DNA from: Piliocolobus tephrosceles
Taxonomy: Eukaryota; Chordata; Mammalia; Primates; Cercopithecidae
Direction: 5' to 3'
Assembly (NCBI RefSeq): GCF_002776525.5
Contig: NC_045436.1
Location: 54,042,254 to 54,106,253 of the forward strand
DNA: 64,000 bases
Shown: one piece after another, positions 35,363 to 48,118 of the stretch
How the letters are laid out: each line of letters starts with the position of its first letter
Numbering within the stretch: position 1 is the stretch's first letter
Position numbers and translations under genes: made by a program
Notes under the pieces: model-generated
Seen by the model: the letters and a program-made list of their open reading frames with translations, nothing else
Told to the model about the DNA's origin: nothing
Databases searched by the model: none

Positions 35363-37395
35363 GGCATTAAATGTATAATGTTTCCTGAGCCATTGCCTCT
35401 CTGGCTCTGCATTAATTATCATTACTATGGTTAAGTGTGACTACTTTATCAAAAGATTATGGAACCCTTTCCCAATAATTAAGAATCTAGATAATTCACA
35501 CTATCAGTAATTATGTCCCAGTCTATTTTCTCATCTAAAATCTAATTTCTTATTTTTTAAGAAGGATCACGTCACCCAGACACCTAAATACATATGTATA
35601 TATGCACACAACTCTTGACTCTCTTGCAAATCCCTACACATGTAATTCTTGACTCTCTCGCAAATCCCTGCTTTGACTAAAAAAAAATAGCTTCAGAATT
35701 AAATATCTGTGATTCTTCACACAAATTTTCTGACTTACTTATTCCTACTATTTTCAACAAGAATCACAGAGGAAAATGTAGAGTATTTTACTTAGTACTC
35801 CTGTGGATATTTTATCCATGAACACCTGTGCAACATGGTTTTCCATCTCTACTTCTTTCTCTACCTCTGATCTGTTTGTTTGTAGGAATTTAATTTGATC
35901 CATCTTAAACTGAGATTCTTTGTCTAACACCTTTTAAAAACTAGACTCAATAAATGATTTTTAAAAGAACGGCTTTATTAGCATTGTATTTATTATTTCA
36001 AATGTTGCTAGGTTAAAGTTCTATTTTACTCAATTGGTGCTAACAAAGATTTGTTTGAATAACAGAATACTTTATCATTCTCCAATTCCAATAATGAAAT
36101 TTTTGAGAAAAGGAAATAAGAGTTTAATTAATGTAACAATATCAAGGAAATCTAAATGTTTTATTTTAACCATGGGCAAGTAATCAAGAAATATTTGTTG
36201 TTGTCATCATTGTTAAACAGTGAACTGAAAATTTATCCTTGAATTTATAATATAAGCTAATGGCCCAGATTTAAAATAAAAGTAATTATATCAGCAGGAA
36301 TATAACTCATTTGTGGGGAAAGTAACAATTATTAGTTACATGATTAAATGCAGCAGGTCTTCAGATAACATCATTTTATTTAATGTAGTTTTGATATAAC
36401 ATTAATGAGAGTCCACGGTTTGTGTTGTGTTTACACATCCTCAGTACTATTCTCTAAAGAAATCCTCATAATTCTAAAATAATAAAAAATCAGTAAGAAA
36501 ACTATTGCTTCCTCCTTTCTTACAGTTAATGAAATAAAGGATCTAGGTTGAATGATTTAACTGAAATACCCAAATTGTAAATGTGATCATTAGACTATGT
36601 CTTGGGTCTACATCCTGCAATACCACAACTTCCACAAAATAAAGATGATACAAAGGTTTGGAGGAAACTAAAAGACATAATATATGGATAATATACATAA
36701 TGTTGCACATAATTTAATCTCAACTGATTCTCAAAAAAAAACTTTTAAATGTACATTTTCTTGAATGCAAATTTACTTTTATTATTTGGTTGTAAATTTA
36801 AATTGCATGTTATTTTATTGTAGACATATTTGCTTGTTTAATCTATTTTGAAAGCTGCAGCAGGATATTTCTACCTCTGGATATTTTACACCTGGTAAAA
36901 ATAGAATTGGGATTGGTTTCCACAAACCAGCTGAACCATATAGTCAAAGATCATGAACTAGTGGAGTTAAAAAACACTTAAACAATCTATTTTAGCGGGA
37001 TTTAAACTCTATTTTAACCATTTTCTTCATTGAAAATGGCTGTGGCAGTTCAATCTATAACTATAATAAAAGAAAACTCCATTGTTTGAAAAGAGGATGT
37101 ACAACTGGGATCCTCATCAACTTCTTAATGTCACCACAATCGAGCTACTAAAATCTCTAGAACTAAAGAAAAGTTGAATTTGAAAAAAAAAAAAAAAAAA
37201 ATCTCTTTCAGTTTCCCTCAGTTCAAAGAAACAATATCTTCTACAATGACTTAGAGAAAAATCATGTACATTTTATATATGCCATCCACTGAAAATAGAT
37301 GAAAAATTAACATTGATCAATTTGAAGCAACACTGAGTGTAAGACATAATATGGAACTGAACTTTTCTGAGTCAAACATGTATGATTTTAGGGCA
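35363..37395. other. Unassigned AT-rich DNA
   Basis: No gene or confident repeat. A near-duplicate phrase occurs at 35609-35630 and 35647-35670 (ACTCTTGACTCTCT and CAAATCCCT), a small local tandem duplication. A 19-base A run lies at 37182-37200. Confidence 0.45.
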
Positions 37396-37400
37396 CATTC

Positions 37401-37748
37401 TGTATTAGCACGATTTCACACTGCTGATAAGGACATACCCGACACTGGGAAGAAAAAGAAGCTTAAATGGACTTACAGTTCCACAGGGCTGGGGAGACCT
37501 CAGAATCATGGTAGGAGGCAAAAATCACTTCATACATGGTGGCAGCAAGAGAAAACAAGAAAGAAGCCAAGGCAGAAAACCCTAATAAATCCATCAGATC
37601 TGGTGAGATGTATTCACTCTCATGAGAATAGCACGGGAAAGACTGGCGGCCATGATTCAATCACCTTCCCCTGGGTCCCTTACACAACTGGTAGGAATTC
37701 TGAGAGATACAATTCAAGTTGAGATTTGGGTGGGGTCAAACCATATTA
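37401..37748 (-). mobile_element. THE1-type solo LTR (ERVL-MaLR), minus strand
   Basis: Reverse complement of a THE1 LTR, from TGTATTAGCACGATTTCACAC to AAACCATATTA. It is flanked by the perfect 5-bp duplication CATTC (37396-37400 and 37749-37753). No internal MaLR sequence is adjacent, so this is a solo LTR formed by LTR-LTR recombination. The frame at 37351-37722 is a chance frame across it. Confidence 0.92.
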
Positions 37749-38167
37749 CATTCCATTCTAGAGTGATATGATATAAAAATATTCTTTTTTAATGTAACAA
37801 ACATTGAGGTTTCTTGTCTTATTAACACATCAATACATTCATTAACTTTTTCTTTTAACACTGCATAATTTCCAGGGAATTTATCCTCCTTATATCTACT
37901 TTGTCAATTTCTAACATAAACTGTGAAACATTGAACTTAAAATTGTAAGAGCTCTTCCTGGGGCTAAGCTTTTATATTAAAACTCCTTGTGAGAGTTATT
38001 AAAAACCCCATAAAGATGAGGAATACTATTTACCACACTCTTTGAATAAATATTCATTAAGAGTTTATGCAAACATTATTGTTTTTGCACTGTCAACTCA
38101 TTTTTCCTTCTGTTGACTCAAAATTATCTCTCTAGAAATCCAAGCAGTTCAATGATTGAATTAGGTA

Positions 38168-38565
38168 CGATTTTAGTTCATTTGTGCTGCTATAACAAAA
38201 TACCAAAAATCTGGTAATTTATAAAAAATAGACATTTATTTCGTACAGTTCTGGAAGCTGGAAATCTAAGATCAAGGTAGTGGCAGTTCAATTTCTGAGG
38301 GGAGGCCAATCTGTGTTTCCAAGATGGTGCCTTGTAGCTGCATCCTCCAGAAGGAAAGAATGCTATTTATATGTTCTCACATGGTGGAAAGGATAAAAGA
38401 GATTAAAAAAGACAAATTTCCCTTCACTGAACCCTTTTATAACAGCATTAGTCTGCTTATGAAGGCATTACCTAAACAATTTTCCAAAGACTGTACCTCC
38501 CAAAATTGTGGTTTAAGTTTCCAACACATGAATTTTCTGGGATACATTCTGACCATAGTAAGTAT
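38168..38565 (-). mobile_element. MLT1-type LTR (MaLR), minus strand
   Basis: Reverse MLT1-like text: TTTAGTTCATTTGTGCTGCTATAAC, then ACAGTTCTGGAAGCTGG, CTCACATGGTGGAAAGG and ATGAATTTTCTGGGATACA. It is degenerate, with a deletion in the middle part. The ends are approximate. The frame at 38324-38689 is a chance frame. Confidence 0.82.
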
Positions 38566-38929
38566 CATAATTACCTACTATCTTCGATTTTGCTATGTCC
38601 ATAGATTTTATTTTATTTTGAGAACTCTAAATAGAAAAAAAGAAGTTCCCAGTAATTTCCAGTCCACATTAACATTTAAAAAGCAATGAACTAGCATAGG
38701 CATACTATCGAGAATAAAGGCTAGCATTATAAGACTTCTATAGCTGTCCAAGATAGAATTCCTCAATAAAGGCAAAATGAGGGCATATTAAGGTATATAG
38801 TACAGTCAGAGAAAACTACTTCAGACTCTACACTAATAGATGACAATTTAATCAGAAAATAAAACCTTAATATAAGGGAACCTGCAAATAGTAAACAATA
38901 TATTTTAAAATAACACTAAATCTAAGTAA

Positions 38930-39545
38930 ATATTTTGACAAATAGTCAAATGTTTTTAAAAATGAATATTTCCATGCATAAAAATAAACCTCAATCTTTA
39001 ACTCATACCGTACTGAAAAAAAAATTATCAGATTAATATTTGATCTAAATATAAAAGTTTGTTATAAGTCTGCTTGATAAAATATGGAAGAATATTTTTG
39101 CAACCTAAATATGGACAATGATTTCTTAGACAAAAATAAAAGGAAAAAAATTCTAAATTAGATTTCATCAAATGTAAAAACCGAAAACTTGTGTGCATCA
39201 AAATAAAATGTCAAGAAAATAAATGTACAATTTATAGACTTGAAGAAACATTGGTAACACCTATTTCTTACTAAGGATGTTTATGGAGAACATATAAACA
39301 GCTTTTGCAGCTCAATTACAAAAAGAAAAACTGACAAAAATATTGAACAAAATACTTAATGAATGGCTAATGAGTTCATGAGTACATATATCATAAGTCT
39401 TTAGAGAAATAAAAACTAAAATTACAATGCAATAACACTATATACCCATTAGAGTAACATAAGATAACAAGACTGATAACACAATATATTGATAAGGGTG
39501 TACAGCCAAAAATCTAATATAATACTGGTGGGGGAAAAAATTGTT
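38930..39545 (+). mobile_element. Old L1M ORF2 remnant
   Basis: Plus-strand text follows the order of old L1 ORF2 3' sequence: CCTCAATCTTTAACTCATACC near 38991, GATTTCTTAGACAAA near 39120, AGATTTCATCAAATG near 39161, and CAGCTCAATTACAAAAAG near 39309. It ends near the position where L1M copies say ACTGGTGGGG (39525). It is heavily mutated and no frame remains. Confidence 0.75.
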
Positions 39546-39786
39546 GTTCCTTTGTTTTCCACTGATCATGACACTTCATTAGCTTCTTTCTATTTTTTTC
39601 TCTTGTTTTCATTAAAATAAATACTTAAGCAAGAGATGAGATTTTTAAAAATACAATTCTAAGAAATTTAAATTATCTTCGAAGATGCTTGAAAATACTG
39701 TCATTTTCTCTGTTATCACAGTTTTGAAGATATATCTAAGACACAGTTAAGACAATTTGTATCCTAAATACAAACAACATAGGATA

Positions 39787-40177
39787 TTTTAATGGACTAA
39801 ATTGCATCCCCAAAAATTGGTATGTTGAGCTCTTAATCCCAGTACCTTAGAACAAGACTGTATTTGGAGATAAAGCCCTTAAAGAGGCAAACTTAAATAA
39901 GGCCATCAGAGTGGGCCATAGTCCAATCTGACTGGGGTTCCTACATGAAGATATTAGGGCACAAAGAGAGACACTGGGGATGCCCTTGGACAGGGGAAAG
40001 ACCGTAAGAAGACACAGCAAGATGATGGTGATGTGCAAGCCAAGAAGGCAGGCCTCAGGTGAAACCAAACCTACAAGTATGTTGAGCTTGAACTTCTAGC
40101 CGCTACAGCTGTGAGAAATAAATATCTGTTGTTTAAACTGCCCAGTACTTTGTATGGCAAGCCTAGCAAACTCGTAC
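39787..40177 (+). mobile_element. MLT1-type LTR (MaLR), plus strand
   Basis: AATGGACTAAATTGCATCCCC at the start, then CCAGTACCTTAGAA, GACACAGCAAGATGATGG, TGTGAGAAATAAATATCTG with the polyadenylation signal AATAAA at 40116, and CTCGTACA at the end. This is the order of an MLT1 LTR. The minus-strand frame at 39847-40068 is antisense chance. Confidence 0.85.
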
Positions 40178-41545
40178 AAATATATTTTTTTTTTTCTTTT
40201 AACATAGTAACTAAGACTAGAAAGTCATGATAACTTTACAGTTGTAATTCCAAGACTTTCTGCCCATAAGAGGCTATTATTAGAATTGTAACATAGGATG
40301 ATGTAAAATTAATTCTTATGATAATGTATTGTTCCATATAATGGGGGGTTATTAGATCAAGTTCTAAAGGTAAATATTTCCTTAACAATGTTGAATATCT
40401 TATCTATTGTTTATTTTATTTAGATTTGTTCTCTGTATCTCACAGGAACATTATTGTTCTAGATTTTTTATTTCAGGATATTGTATTTCTGAAGCAAAAT
40501 GATATGAAATATTGCCAAACAAAATAAAATATAGAGTACTTGAACAGTATTATAAGAGATAAGATAAACAGTAGCCAATATTTTAAAGTATAATTCAGGT
40601 CCTAAATGTTTTATATTACTCTCAGCATAAATACATTGTCTAAACATTTACTTCAGGTTAATAATACATGTTAAGTCTTTCTTATTAAGAAACATTATCT
40701 TATATGATTAACCAAAATTTTACACTAAAATTTGTAGCATCTGTAATAAGGTTCTTCAGCAAATTCCATGAGGAAGGAAATGCACTTCCATTACTTACCT
40801 CAGTTTTCAAGTAAACTCTTTTAGAAGAGTAAAGAAAGTGAAAAAAAAATTATTCGTTGTATCTGCCTAATGAAGAAAATTTAGTACATTTTATTTCACA
40901 TTTATAACTGTTTTTTTCACAGCATAGGCATTATGGCTGAAAACTTTTTTGCTCAAATGGCAGTTTTATTACTTTTCATGTATATAGGTAAGTGGCCTGT
41001 CCTTTGTTTAAAATGATTTTGTTCAGAAAAATAATTTCATTCATCTGGATTTGCAATGGTGGTAAAAAGAGAAAAAGTGTCCTATAGATTACCCCGCTTT
41101 TAAATACTTTACCTTGAATCCTAAACACTTCACTCTAGTATGTACTTTACAAGTCAGTTGTTATTTGTCTTCTGAATTATTGATATGCCTTTATATGAGA
41201 AATAGTCTCCTATGTTTATTTTTCATTTTTTTTTTTTTTTCTTTAATGTCTCCTTGGAAATAACCACAATAATCTGCCATTCTAAATATTCACAGTCCTT
41301 CCAGTCAACAGTCACTCTTTAGGTTTAACCTTTGCAACTGGACAAAGATTTCTTTTTGATTAGTCATGATTAATTAAGTGATGATAACTTCAATTTCAAA
41401 TTAAAATTTGACACCAAATCATTTTTTTTCCTATGTGTCTTTCCTTGGTTTCTGCAAAATATTCCACAATGGTCCTTCTATTGGTCAGACTCTCTCAGAC
41501 AATATCCAGGCATTTACAGAAGTTTTAAGAACATGTTAACATCAA
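40178..41545. other. Unassigned AT-rich DNA
   Basis: No gene or confident repeat. T runs lie at 40187-40196 and 41227-41240. Confidence 0.45.
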
Positions 41546-42185
41546 TATTAAAAACAGCAGGAGGCAGTTGAATGTCTAGGCAGACAGGGATGAGTCCCCA
41601 GTGAAACTCCACCTTCAAGCCAAAGTAGCCTAAAACCCACGGCCCAAAGTGAAAACTTCTATTCCTATTGCCTGCTTTCTCTGGATTGGTTCTTTCTGAA
41701 CAATGTCTTATAACCAAATGAATGTTACCTTTTCCAAAGCTACCTACAGCCTGCCCTGTCCCCATCCTGTGGCTTTAAATTCCCCACACTCAGTTGATAG
41801 AGTGGGGAGACAGTTGGACTTTGGGGAAGAGAGTTGGCTTGACTTTGGGGAAAAGACAACTGGACTTTGAGAAGAAGATGACCTGACTTCGAGGAAGACT
41901 ACTTGCTCTTCCCATTCCAGCTCCCCTGTCCACTGAGAGCCATTTCCACTGCTCAATATGATTCTCTGCCTTCATAATTCTTCAAGTCCCTATGTGATCT
42001 CGTTCTTCTTGAACACGGACAAGAGCTCAGGATCCAATAAGTGTGGGTACCCAGAAAGGTAGTCCCACCAGCCCTTTGCCCTCACCAGCAGAAGGCAGTC
42101 ACCCCATGTCACAAGGCAAGGGGCTAACTGAGCTGTTAACACACAGCCATCTGAAGACAATGGAATTAAAGAAGCCATGTAATAT
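41546..42185 (+). mobile_element. ERV1-like LTR (LTR8/MER4-like group), plus strand
   Basis: The text AGGAGGCAGTTGAATGTCTAGGCAG, GTGAAACTCCACCTTCAAGCC, GACAAGAGCTCAGGATCC and CTGAGCTGTTAACACA is colinear with 46764-47500 and with the minus strand of 51100-51690. Three members of one LTR family thus lie within 10 kb. A local repeat of the phrase GACTTTGGGGAA is expanded at 41818-41882. The family name is tentative. Several frames on the minus strand here are chance. Confidence 0.65.
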
Positions 42186-42453
42186 CCCCTTGCTGTTCTC
42201 ATGAGAGTGAATGAGTTCTCAGGAGATGTGGTTGTTTAGAAGTGTGTAGCACCTCCCCCTTTACTCTCTTCCTCTTGCTCCAGCCAGGTACAATGTTGGC
42301 TTCCCCTTTGCATACTACCATGATTCTGATGATTCTCAGTCATCCTTACTACATAGCCTGCAGAACCATGAGCCGATTACACTTATTTTCTTTATAAATT
42401 ACCCAGTCTCAGGTAGTAATTTATAGCAATATGAGGAAAAATTGATACATCAA
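42186..42453 (+). mobile_element. MST-type LTR (MaLR), 3' part
   Basis: TTCTCATGAGAGTGAATGAG, TAGCACCTCCCCC, CTTTATAAATTACCCAGTCTC and GTAGTAATTTATAGCAATATG match the second half of an MST LTR. Its 5' half is missing, and the ERV1-like LTR adjoins directly. Confidence 0.8.
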
Positions 42454-42805
42454 CCCCACTTAAAAACTCCCGGAGAGGATATAAATTAATATGGTTTGGG
42501 CCATTTGCATATCTCTAGATTAAAAAATATTATGGAGACTCTAATTCTTAAAGTGAGGACACAGAGTGGTGATCATGGGGCTTTAATAGGCAGCTCCACC
42601 TGAAACTTCTGGAAGCAGTTGAGGATGACAATTTCTTTAAGGAAAAAGGAAGCAATATTTAAGATGTGTGAGGTAGATGGTGTTGGGGAGACCAAAATAT
42701 ACATATTCAATACTCACATAACTTTGTGATTACAAGTTTGCAAATAGAAATGATTAATGTTATACTTTGAAGATGATTATTATTCACAATATATGTAGTC
42801 TACAT

Positions 42806-43166
42806 TGAGGGTCCGCATCCCTGGAGCCATGAACCAGTACTGGTCTGTGACCTGCTAGGAAATGGGCCACAGAGCAGGAGTGAGCAGTGGGTGAGTGAGC
42901 ATTACCTCCTGATCTCTGCCTCCTATCAGATCAGCAGTGGCATTAGGTACTAATAGGAGCATGCACGCTATTGTGAACTGTGCATGTGAGGAATCTAGAT
43001 TGTGTGCTCCTTATGAAAATCTAATGCCTGATGATCTGAGGTGGAACAGTTTCATTTCAAAACCATTCCTACCCCTCACCATCCATGGAAAAATTGTCTT
43101 CCATGAAACTGAGCCCTGGTGCCAAAAAGGCTGGGGACAACTGGGATCCCTGGTGTGAAAAGGTTG
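42806..43166 (+). mobile_element. MER1-type hAT-Charlie element with 8-bp target duplication
   Basis: The sequence follows the MER1B non-autonomous transposon: GAACCAGTACTGGTCTGTGAC, AATGGGCCACAGAGCAGGAG, CTCCTTATGAAAATCTAATG, CTGATGATCTGAGGTGGAAC and GGTGCCAAAAAGGCTGGGGAC. GTCTACAT occurs at 42798-42805 and at 43167-43174, the 8-bp duplication expected for hAT transposition. The right end contains a second partial copy of the terminal phrase (CCCTGGTGTGAAAAGGTTG after GCCCTGGTGCCAAAAAGGCT). The frames at 42937-43158 and 43011-43229 are not genes. Confidence 0.88.
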
Positions 43167-43655
43167 GTCTACATGTTTTTTAATAATATGTTCAACTAAG
43201 GGAAAACAGTACTGTTTATTTTGTGACATTATTAGATGATACTTAAATGTCTTTTATACATTTCACATTATTTCTTCTAAAATTAACTATAGTTAGTTTA
43301 CATTTTAAAAATAGTAACTAGCATATTAGAGTATGTAATAGATGTTAAGGTTCTGTGCTATTCACTTTATACATACTACATCATGTAACTGTAGAAGCAA
43401 ATCTATGAGCAAATTAAATATATATATGACATTGTTTTAAATGTATCCAATGAAATATAAATACCATAGTAATTTGATGCCAATTATTATTTTAAAAATA
43501 AACAAAAAGCTCTTTGTTAACAATTAACAATTTTATGCCTTAATTTTCTCTTTAAATCATATTAACACTTTTTCTCACAGAAGTTTATTCTCTTGTACTA
43601 ATTATATGTATGGTTGAAAATAATATCAATCACTGTATCACCTATTCTACAACAC

Positions 43656-44051
43656 TGTATTAGTTCATTCTTACATTGCTATAAAGTACATGAGGTTGGG
43701 TGATTTATAGAGAAAAGAGATTAAATTGGCTCACAATTTTGCAAGCTGTACAACCACGGCCCCAGTATCTACTGCTGGTGAGGGCATCAAGAAGCTTCCA
43801 ATCATGGCAGAGGGCAAAGGGGAAGCAGGCTTATCACATAATGAGAGTGGGAGAGAGAATTGGGGGAAGGTGCCACACTCTTTTAAACAACCAAATGTTA
43901 CACGAATAGAGCGAGAACTGCACTCATCAACAAGGGACTGGTGCTAAGCCATTCATGAGGGATCTGCCCCCGTGATCTAATACTTCCCACCAGATCTGGG
44001 TATCACATTTCAACATGAGATTTGGAGGTTACAAACATCCAAACAATATCA
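43656..44051 (-). mobile_element. MST-type solo LTR (MaLR), minus strand
   Basis: Reverse MST LTR from TGTATTAGTTCATTCTTAC to AAACAATATCA. A perfect 5-bp duplication AACAC flanks it (43651-43655, 44052-44056). There is no internal sequence, so it is a solo LTR. The plus-strand frames at 43700-43947 are chance. Confidence 0.92.
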
Positions 44052-44056
44052 AACAC

Positions 44057-46763
44057 AAATATCTATCTAAATTGCAATTAACATTGTTGAATTTTCAATT
44101 ATACACATTTCTTTCTAACACTGAACTTCATAATAACTATTTGGATCTAAATATTCAAATATATAAATATAGTACAAACTTGGGTAAATGATTATTAAAC
44201 ATAAAAAAGTAAAGTCTTATTTTAAATGCATTTCCTAATGTAAACACATAGGGACAAACTTGGTGCTTCCATCAAAGGAGTGATCAGTATTTTCTGCTAT
44301 TTGTTTTCATGACCTGCAGTTTTTTCACCCAAGCAATGTAACCTGGTAAGGTTCCATATGGGTGAGGAAATAAATTTCTCTTCTAAGGTGTAAGAAAGGA
44401 AATTGCGAAAGAAGAGATGAGAAAGGAAAGCCCATGGGGCCTTAATCACTAGCATTTTCTCCACCAGATCAATTTTAGGAAAGAGTTGGGGGAATATGCA
44501 GGGAGAGGAGAGCGATGCAATACAGGGTCAGCATTTGGAATTTGTTTTCTTTACAATGATTTCTGGCTGAGTTTCCCTTGGATTGTTTTCATGTTTCACT
44601 GAGGTTGCCTAGTATGAAGATTTCTCTTACAATACTCTCACTGAGTCAGATGAGAAAACAAGTAGAATTCAGGAATATTTCCCAAAGACACACCACATCT
44701 GAGCTTTGGAGATGACATTTGAGTTAGGTTCTTTCTGATCCCTTACCCATATACTTAACCACTTAAATATACTAATCCCAACTCCATTATATTTCATGAA
44801 ACTAATAATGCTACTAATGCTACTAATAATGCTAGATTATTATTAAAATAGTTAAAGAACTTTTAATATAAGGGTAACAGTTTGATAAATAACACTTCAT
44901 ACACTGCTTGTAACAGAGAAGACTGAAACAAGGTAAATCACATTTCAGAGAAATAAGAGAAATGTGGCAATCAGAATGAGTCCATTAATTTACTTCAGAG
45001 TACATGTACATTTCTTTTTGTACTTAAACAAAAGCAACAACTATGGGGCAACAAAATGTACAAATATGCCCACACATACACAAACACACATCACTCACTT
45101 GCAGTACTTCTTTATTCACAATGCATTACAGGTAAGAGAGTGTGTTCATATGTATAACTATGCATATACTTCAGTTTCTAAGGAGAAATAAGGAGAATAT
45201 GATTTAAAAAAGTGGCTTTTAACTTTTTACTTTAATCTCTTTTATTTTAATATTCTACCATCGAGATGCTATAGTAACCATGGTGGTAATTTTGATTTCT
45301 GGTCTGGATGACCAATGTGTTTTATAAATCCAAATAGAATATACAAACTGAAGAATGCATGAACTTGTAGCTCTGTGGTCACTGAACACTCCCTGGAAGA
45401 CCATTAATGTAAAGACTGAGGTAATTAAAACTGTGATCTATGCCAAAGGTTGCATTCCCCAAAGCTCTGAGAATTATTAACAAGCAGTTGGGCAGAGTGA
45501 AAGTGCAGCATTGAGACAAGAGGCAGAGAACCAGAATAATGCTAGATTAATGCTGTAGCATTAGTATACCCAGTTGATTTGTCATGTGGTTGACAAATGT
45601 AAGGCATTATTAAATACCCAGGGTAAAAAGGAAAGTGGCATAGACTGTGATAACTTGTAAATATGGCTACAAATAGAAATGAGTGACGAAGAACAGCAGC
45701 GCAATCCATGTATTCATTCAACACAAACTTACTGAAGGCCACTGTGTATGAAATACTATGCAGTCTAGCTGCAAAGTCAATCAAGATAAAGACCTTTCTC
45801 TCTAAGAAAGATTCCGAAACAACAACAACAACAACAACAACAACAAAAGTCAACTCCAGGACACAAGGCAGTAAGATTTAGGTAGATATTGGAAATCTAT
45901 ATACATATTATAGGAGAGTGGGTTTGTTTTTGGTGACATGCCAGAAAGTTTAGGATGAGTTATATTAGATATACAAAGGACAAATGATCTTTCCTCTTGA
46001 GGTTTTTATAGAAAAGCTCAGAAGTATGAAACATGGGGATGAATTAGAAATTAGAAAGTTGTTTGGTATAGTTGGAGTAAAAAGCATTATGTTGAAATAC
46101 TGAATTGAGTAAATTAAGTGGGCTAAATAAATAGTGAATTTGATTAATTTGCTATGCTGTTATTGAGACTCAGACATGCATTTTAGGTATGAGTTCCTGT
46201 ATAAGAAAGCTTTATTCAGTTTACCCAGCATGAGAGCGAGAAAGCAAGCACATAGTCATTGTTTTTAGGGTGGTCACGATTTGAACACATGCCCATACAG
46301 TTATTAGCTATGGGACTTTTGGATAATTCTTTAAACTCTCCAAGTCTCACTATATTATTAGAAAGACACAGTCATATGTAACCATCAAAGTATATAAAAT
46401 ATTCAAATATAGAATGATTCTAATCTTGAATATGGTAGGCATTTAGCTTTATGTTTTTGCTATTCTTTTTGAATGGTAAGTTAAAAACTACATCTCTCTT
46501 CCCCTTAAAAAAAATCATTATATAAAATATCTAAAACATTAGTTTTGTATATATAAAATGGCAGTGGCATTAAAAGTATAATAATAAAAGTCTGAAAAAG
46601 ATGCTTCACTAATAACTTATAATGGGAAAAGCTAGAAGACAATAAATAGCAGAAAACGAAAATTAAAATCAGGAAAACACAGGGTTAAGCAAATACTTAA
46701 TGAAAATATGGCTAAATACAGGGTTTAGAGGACATAAGTTACTATTTAACATTTTGATAGTGG
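44057..46763. other. Unassigned AT-rich DNA
   Basis: No gene or confident repeat. A (CAA)n microsatellite lies at 45820-45846 and creates the poly-Val start of the minus-strand frame 45542-45853. A short ACACA run lies near 45073-45088. Confidence 0.45.
45820..45846. repeat. (CAA)n microsatellite
   Basis: About nine tandem CAA units. Confidence 0.95.
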
Positions 46764-47505
46764 CAGGAGACAGGCAAATTCCTAGACAGATAAGGCAGGT
46801 CCTCAGTGAAACCCGATCTTCAAGCCCAAAATATCCTGAAACCTGAAAACCCAGCTACCAGTTCCAGATGAAGTTCATGAATGACCTGAATGAGAACTTC
46901 ATTGATGCCTTATAGCCAATCAAATGGTGCTTTTTCCAGGCCTGCTCATGAACTACTCAGCACACACTCCCCTATTCCACACCTATAACAACCCCTGACT
47001 CAGCCACATGTTGAACCACCTGTTTTTAGGTCCCTTCTCACCCAGAGGGCCACCCACTCTTGGGCATCTTCTCTGCTGAGGGCTTTCCTTCTGTCACTCA
47101 AAATTTTTCCCTGCCTTGCCCACTCTCCAGTGTCTATGTAACTTCATTTTTCTTGGTTGTGGGACAGGAACCCGGACCTACTGAACATCAGAAATGAAAA
47201 AGGTCTATAACACTTCCCTAGTCAGTTTGCTGAGCTGTAGGCAGGGACCGGACTACGGTCGTGAAGAGTGGTGAAAGTTCAGAGGGCCCAGATCTCAGAG
47301 CTCCCCAGCCCAGAGCTGTAACACCACCCCTTTCACTAGGCCACTGACAGCGGAAACAAACAAGCTATGACACGCCCCTGATCACTGGGCTGAGAACAGT
47401 GGGATAGCTGCTGTCTCTTAGACTTTGGGCACAACAGCATTCCTCTCATCCAGATGCCACTGCCCAAGGCAGAAGCTGGTTGCAGCATGCCTGGTCCAGG
47501 GTAGA
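46764..47505 (+). mobile_element. ERV1-like LTR (LTR8/MER4-like group), plus strand
   Basis: GGCAGGAGACAGGCAAATTCC, GTGAAACCCGATCTTCAAGCC and CTTATAGCCAATCAAATGG, then a U5-like part with GAGCTGTAACACCACCC, CACTGACAGCGG and CTGGTTGCAGCATGC. It is the best preserved and GC-richest of the three related LTRs here. No internal sequence adjoins. The name is tentative. Confidence 0.65.
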
Positions 47506-47647
47506 CTTTTAATATTTTATTTAATCTTTACCAAAAATATTCTTTCCCATTTTGTCTCATTAAAAAATATTCAGTTAAACATTTTTATAACTTGAAAAAT
47601 ATTTTTTTTTCTTATCATGGTATCAAACTAGTATTAAATAAAAACCA

Positions 47648-48118
47648 TAGGAGGCCATTGCTTTGGACTAAGCTTCTGCACTAGGTCCCAACAGATCAAA
47701 CTAAAAATCAAAATGGAGTCACTCAGGCAGAAGTTCCATGTCATCAAACTGAAACTGAACCTTTTGAGAAATCAGGAGAGAGAACAATAACAGCCGAATT
47801 TAATAAACAGATCAGTGTCAATCTGCATGATAATGAAGTTCTCTTAGTTTTAATCCTTAACCCAAAGTAATTTGCTGTTAGTTATTGTTCTCTTGCCCCT
47901 GCCTTATAAGGAGAGTAACTCTAAAATGACTAATCTGCTTTTTGCTCTTTGTTTCTGCATTCTTCTGTCCTGTTTCTGTCTATAAAGCTAACCTCCTTTG
48001 CTTAACTGATAGGAACACTTGTTTCATTTTATGGAATCAAGTGTTGTCCCATTCTAAAATCTCAAATCAAGACAACTGAGAACTTTAAATTAAATTTGTT
48101 GTAATTGTGTCTTTTCAC
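47648..48118 (+). mobile_element. Probable ERV LTR, plus strand, family unclear
   Basis: It begins GGAGGCCATTGCTTTGGAC and continues with AAAATGGAGTCACTCAGGCAG, a TATA-like CCTTATAAGG at 47905, and an A/T-rich end TTAAATTTGTTGTAATTGTG. The organisation resembles a solo LTR. I do not recognise the family securely. Confidence 0.5.

Noticed and set aside
37351..37722. 123-codon plus-strand frame
   Set aside because: Lies almost entirely in the antisense of a THE1 LTR.
45820..45846. Possible CRISPR-like or regulatory array from regularly spaced CAA
   Set aside because: A simple trinucleotide microsatellite in a primate genome.
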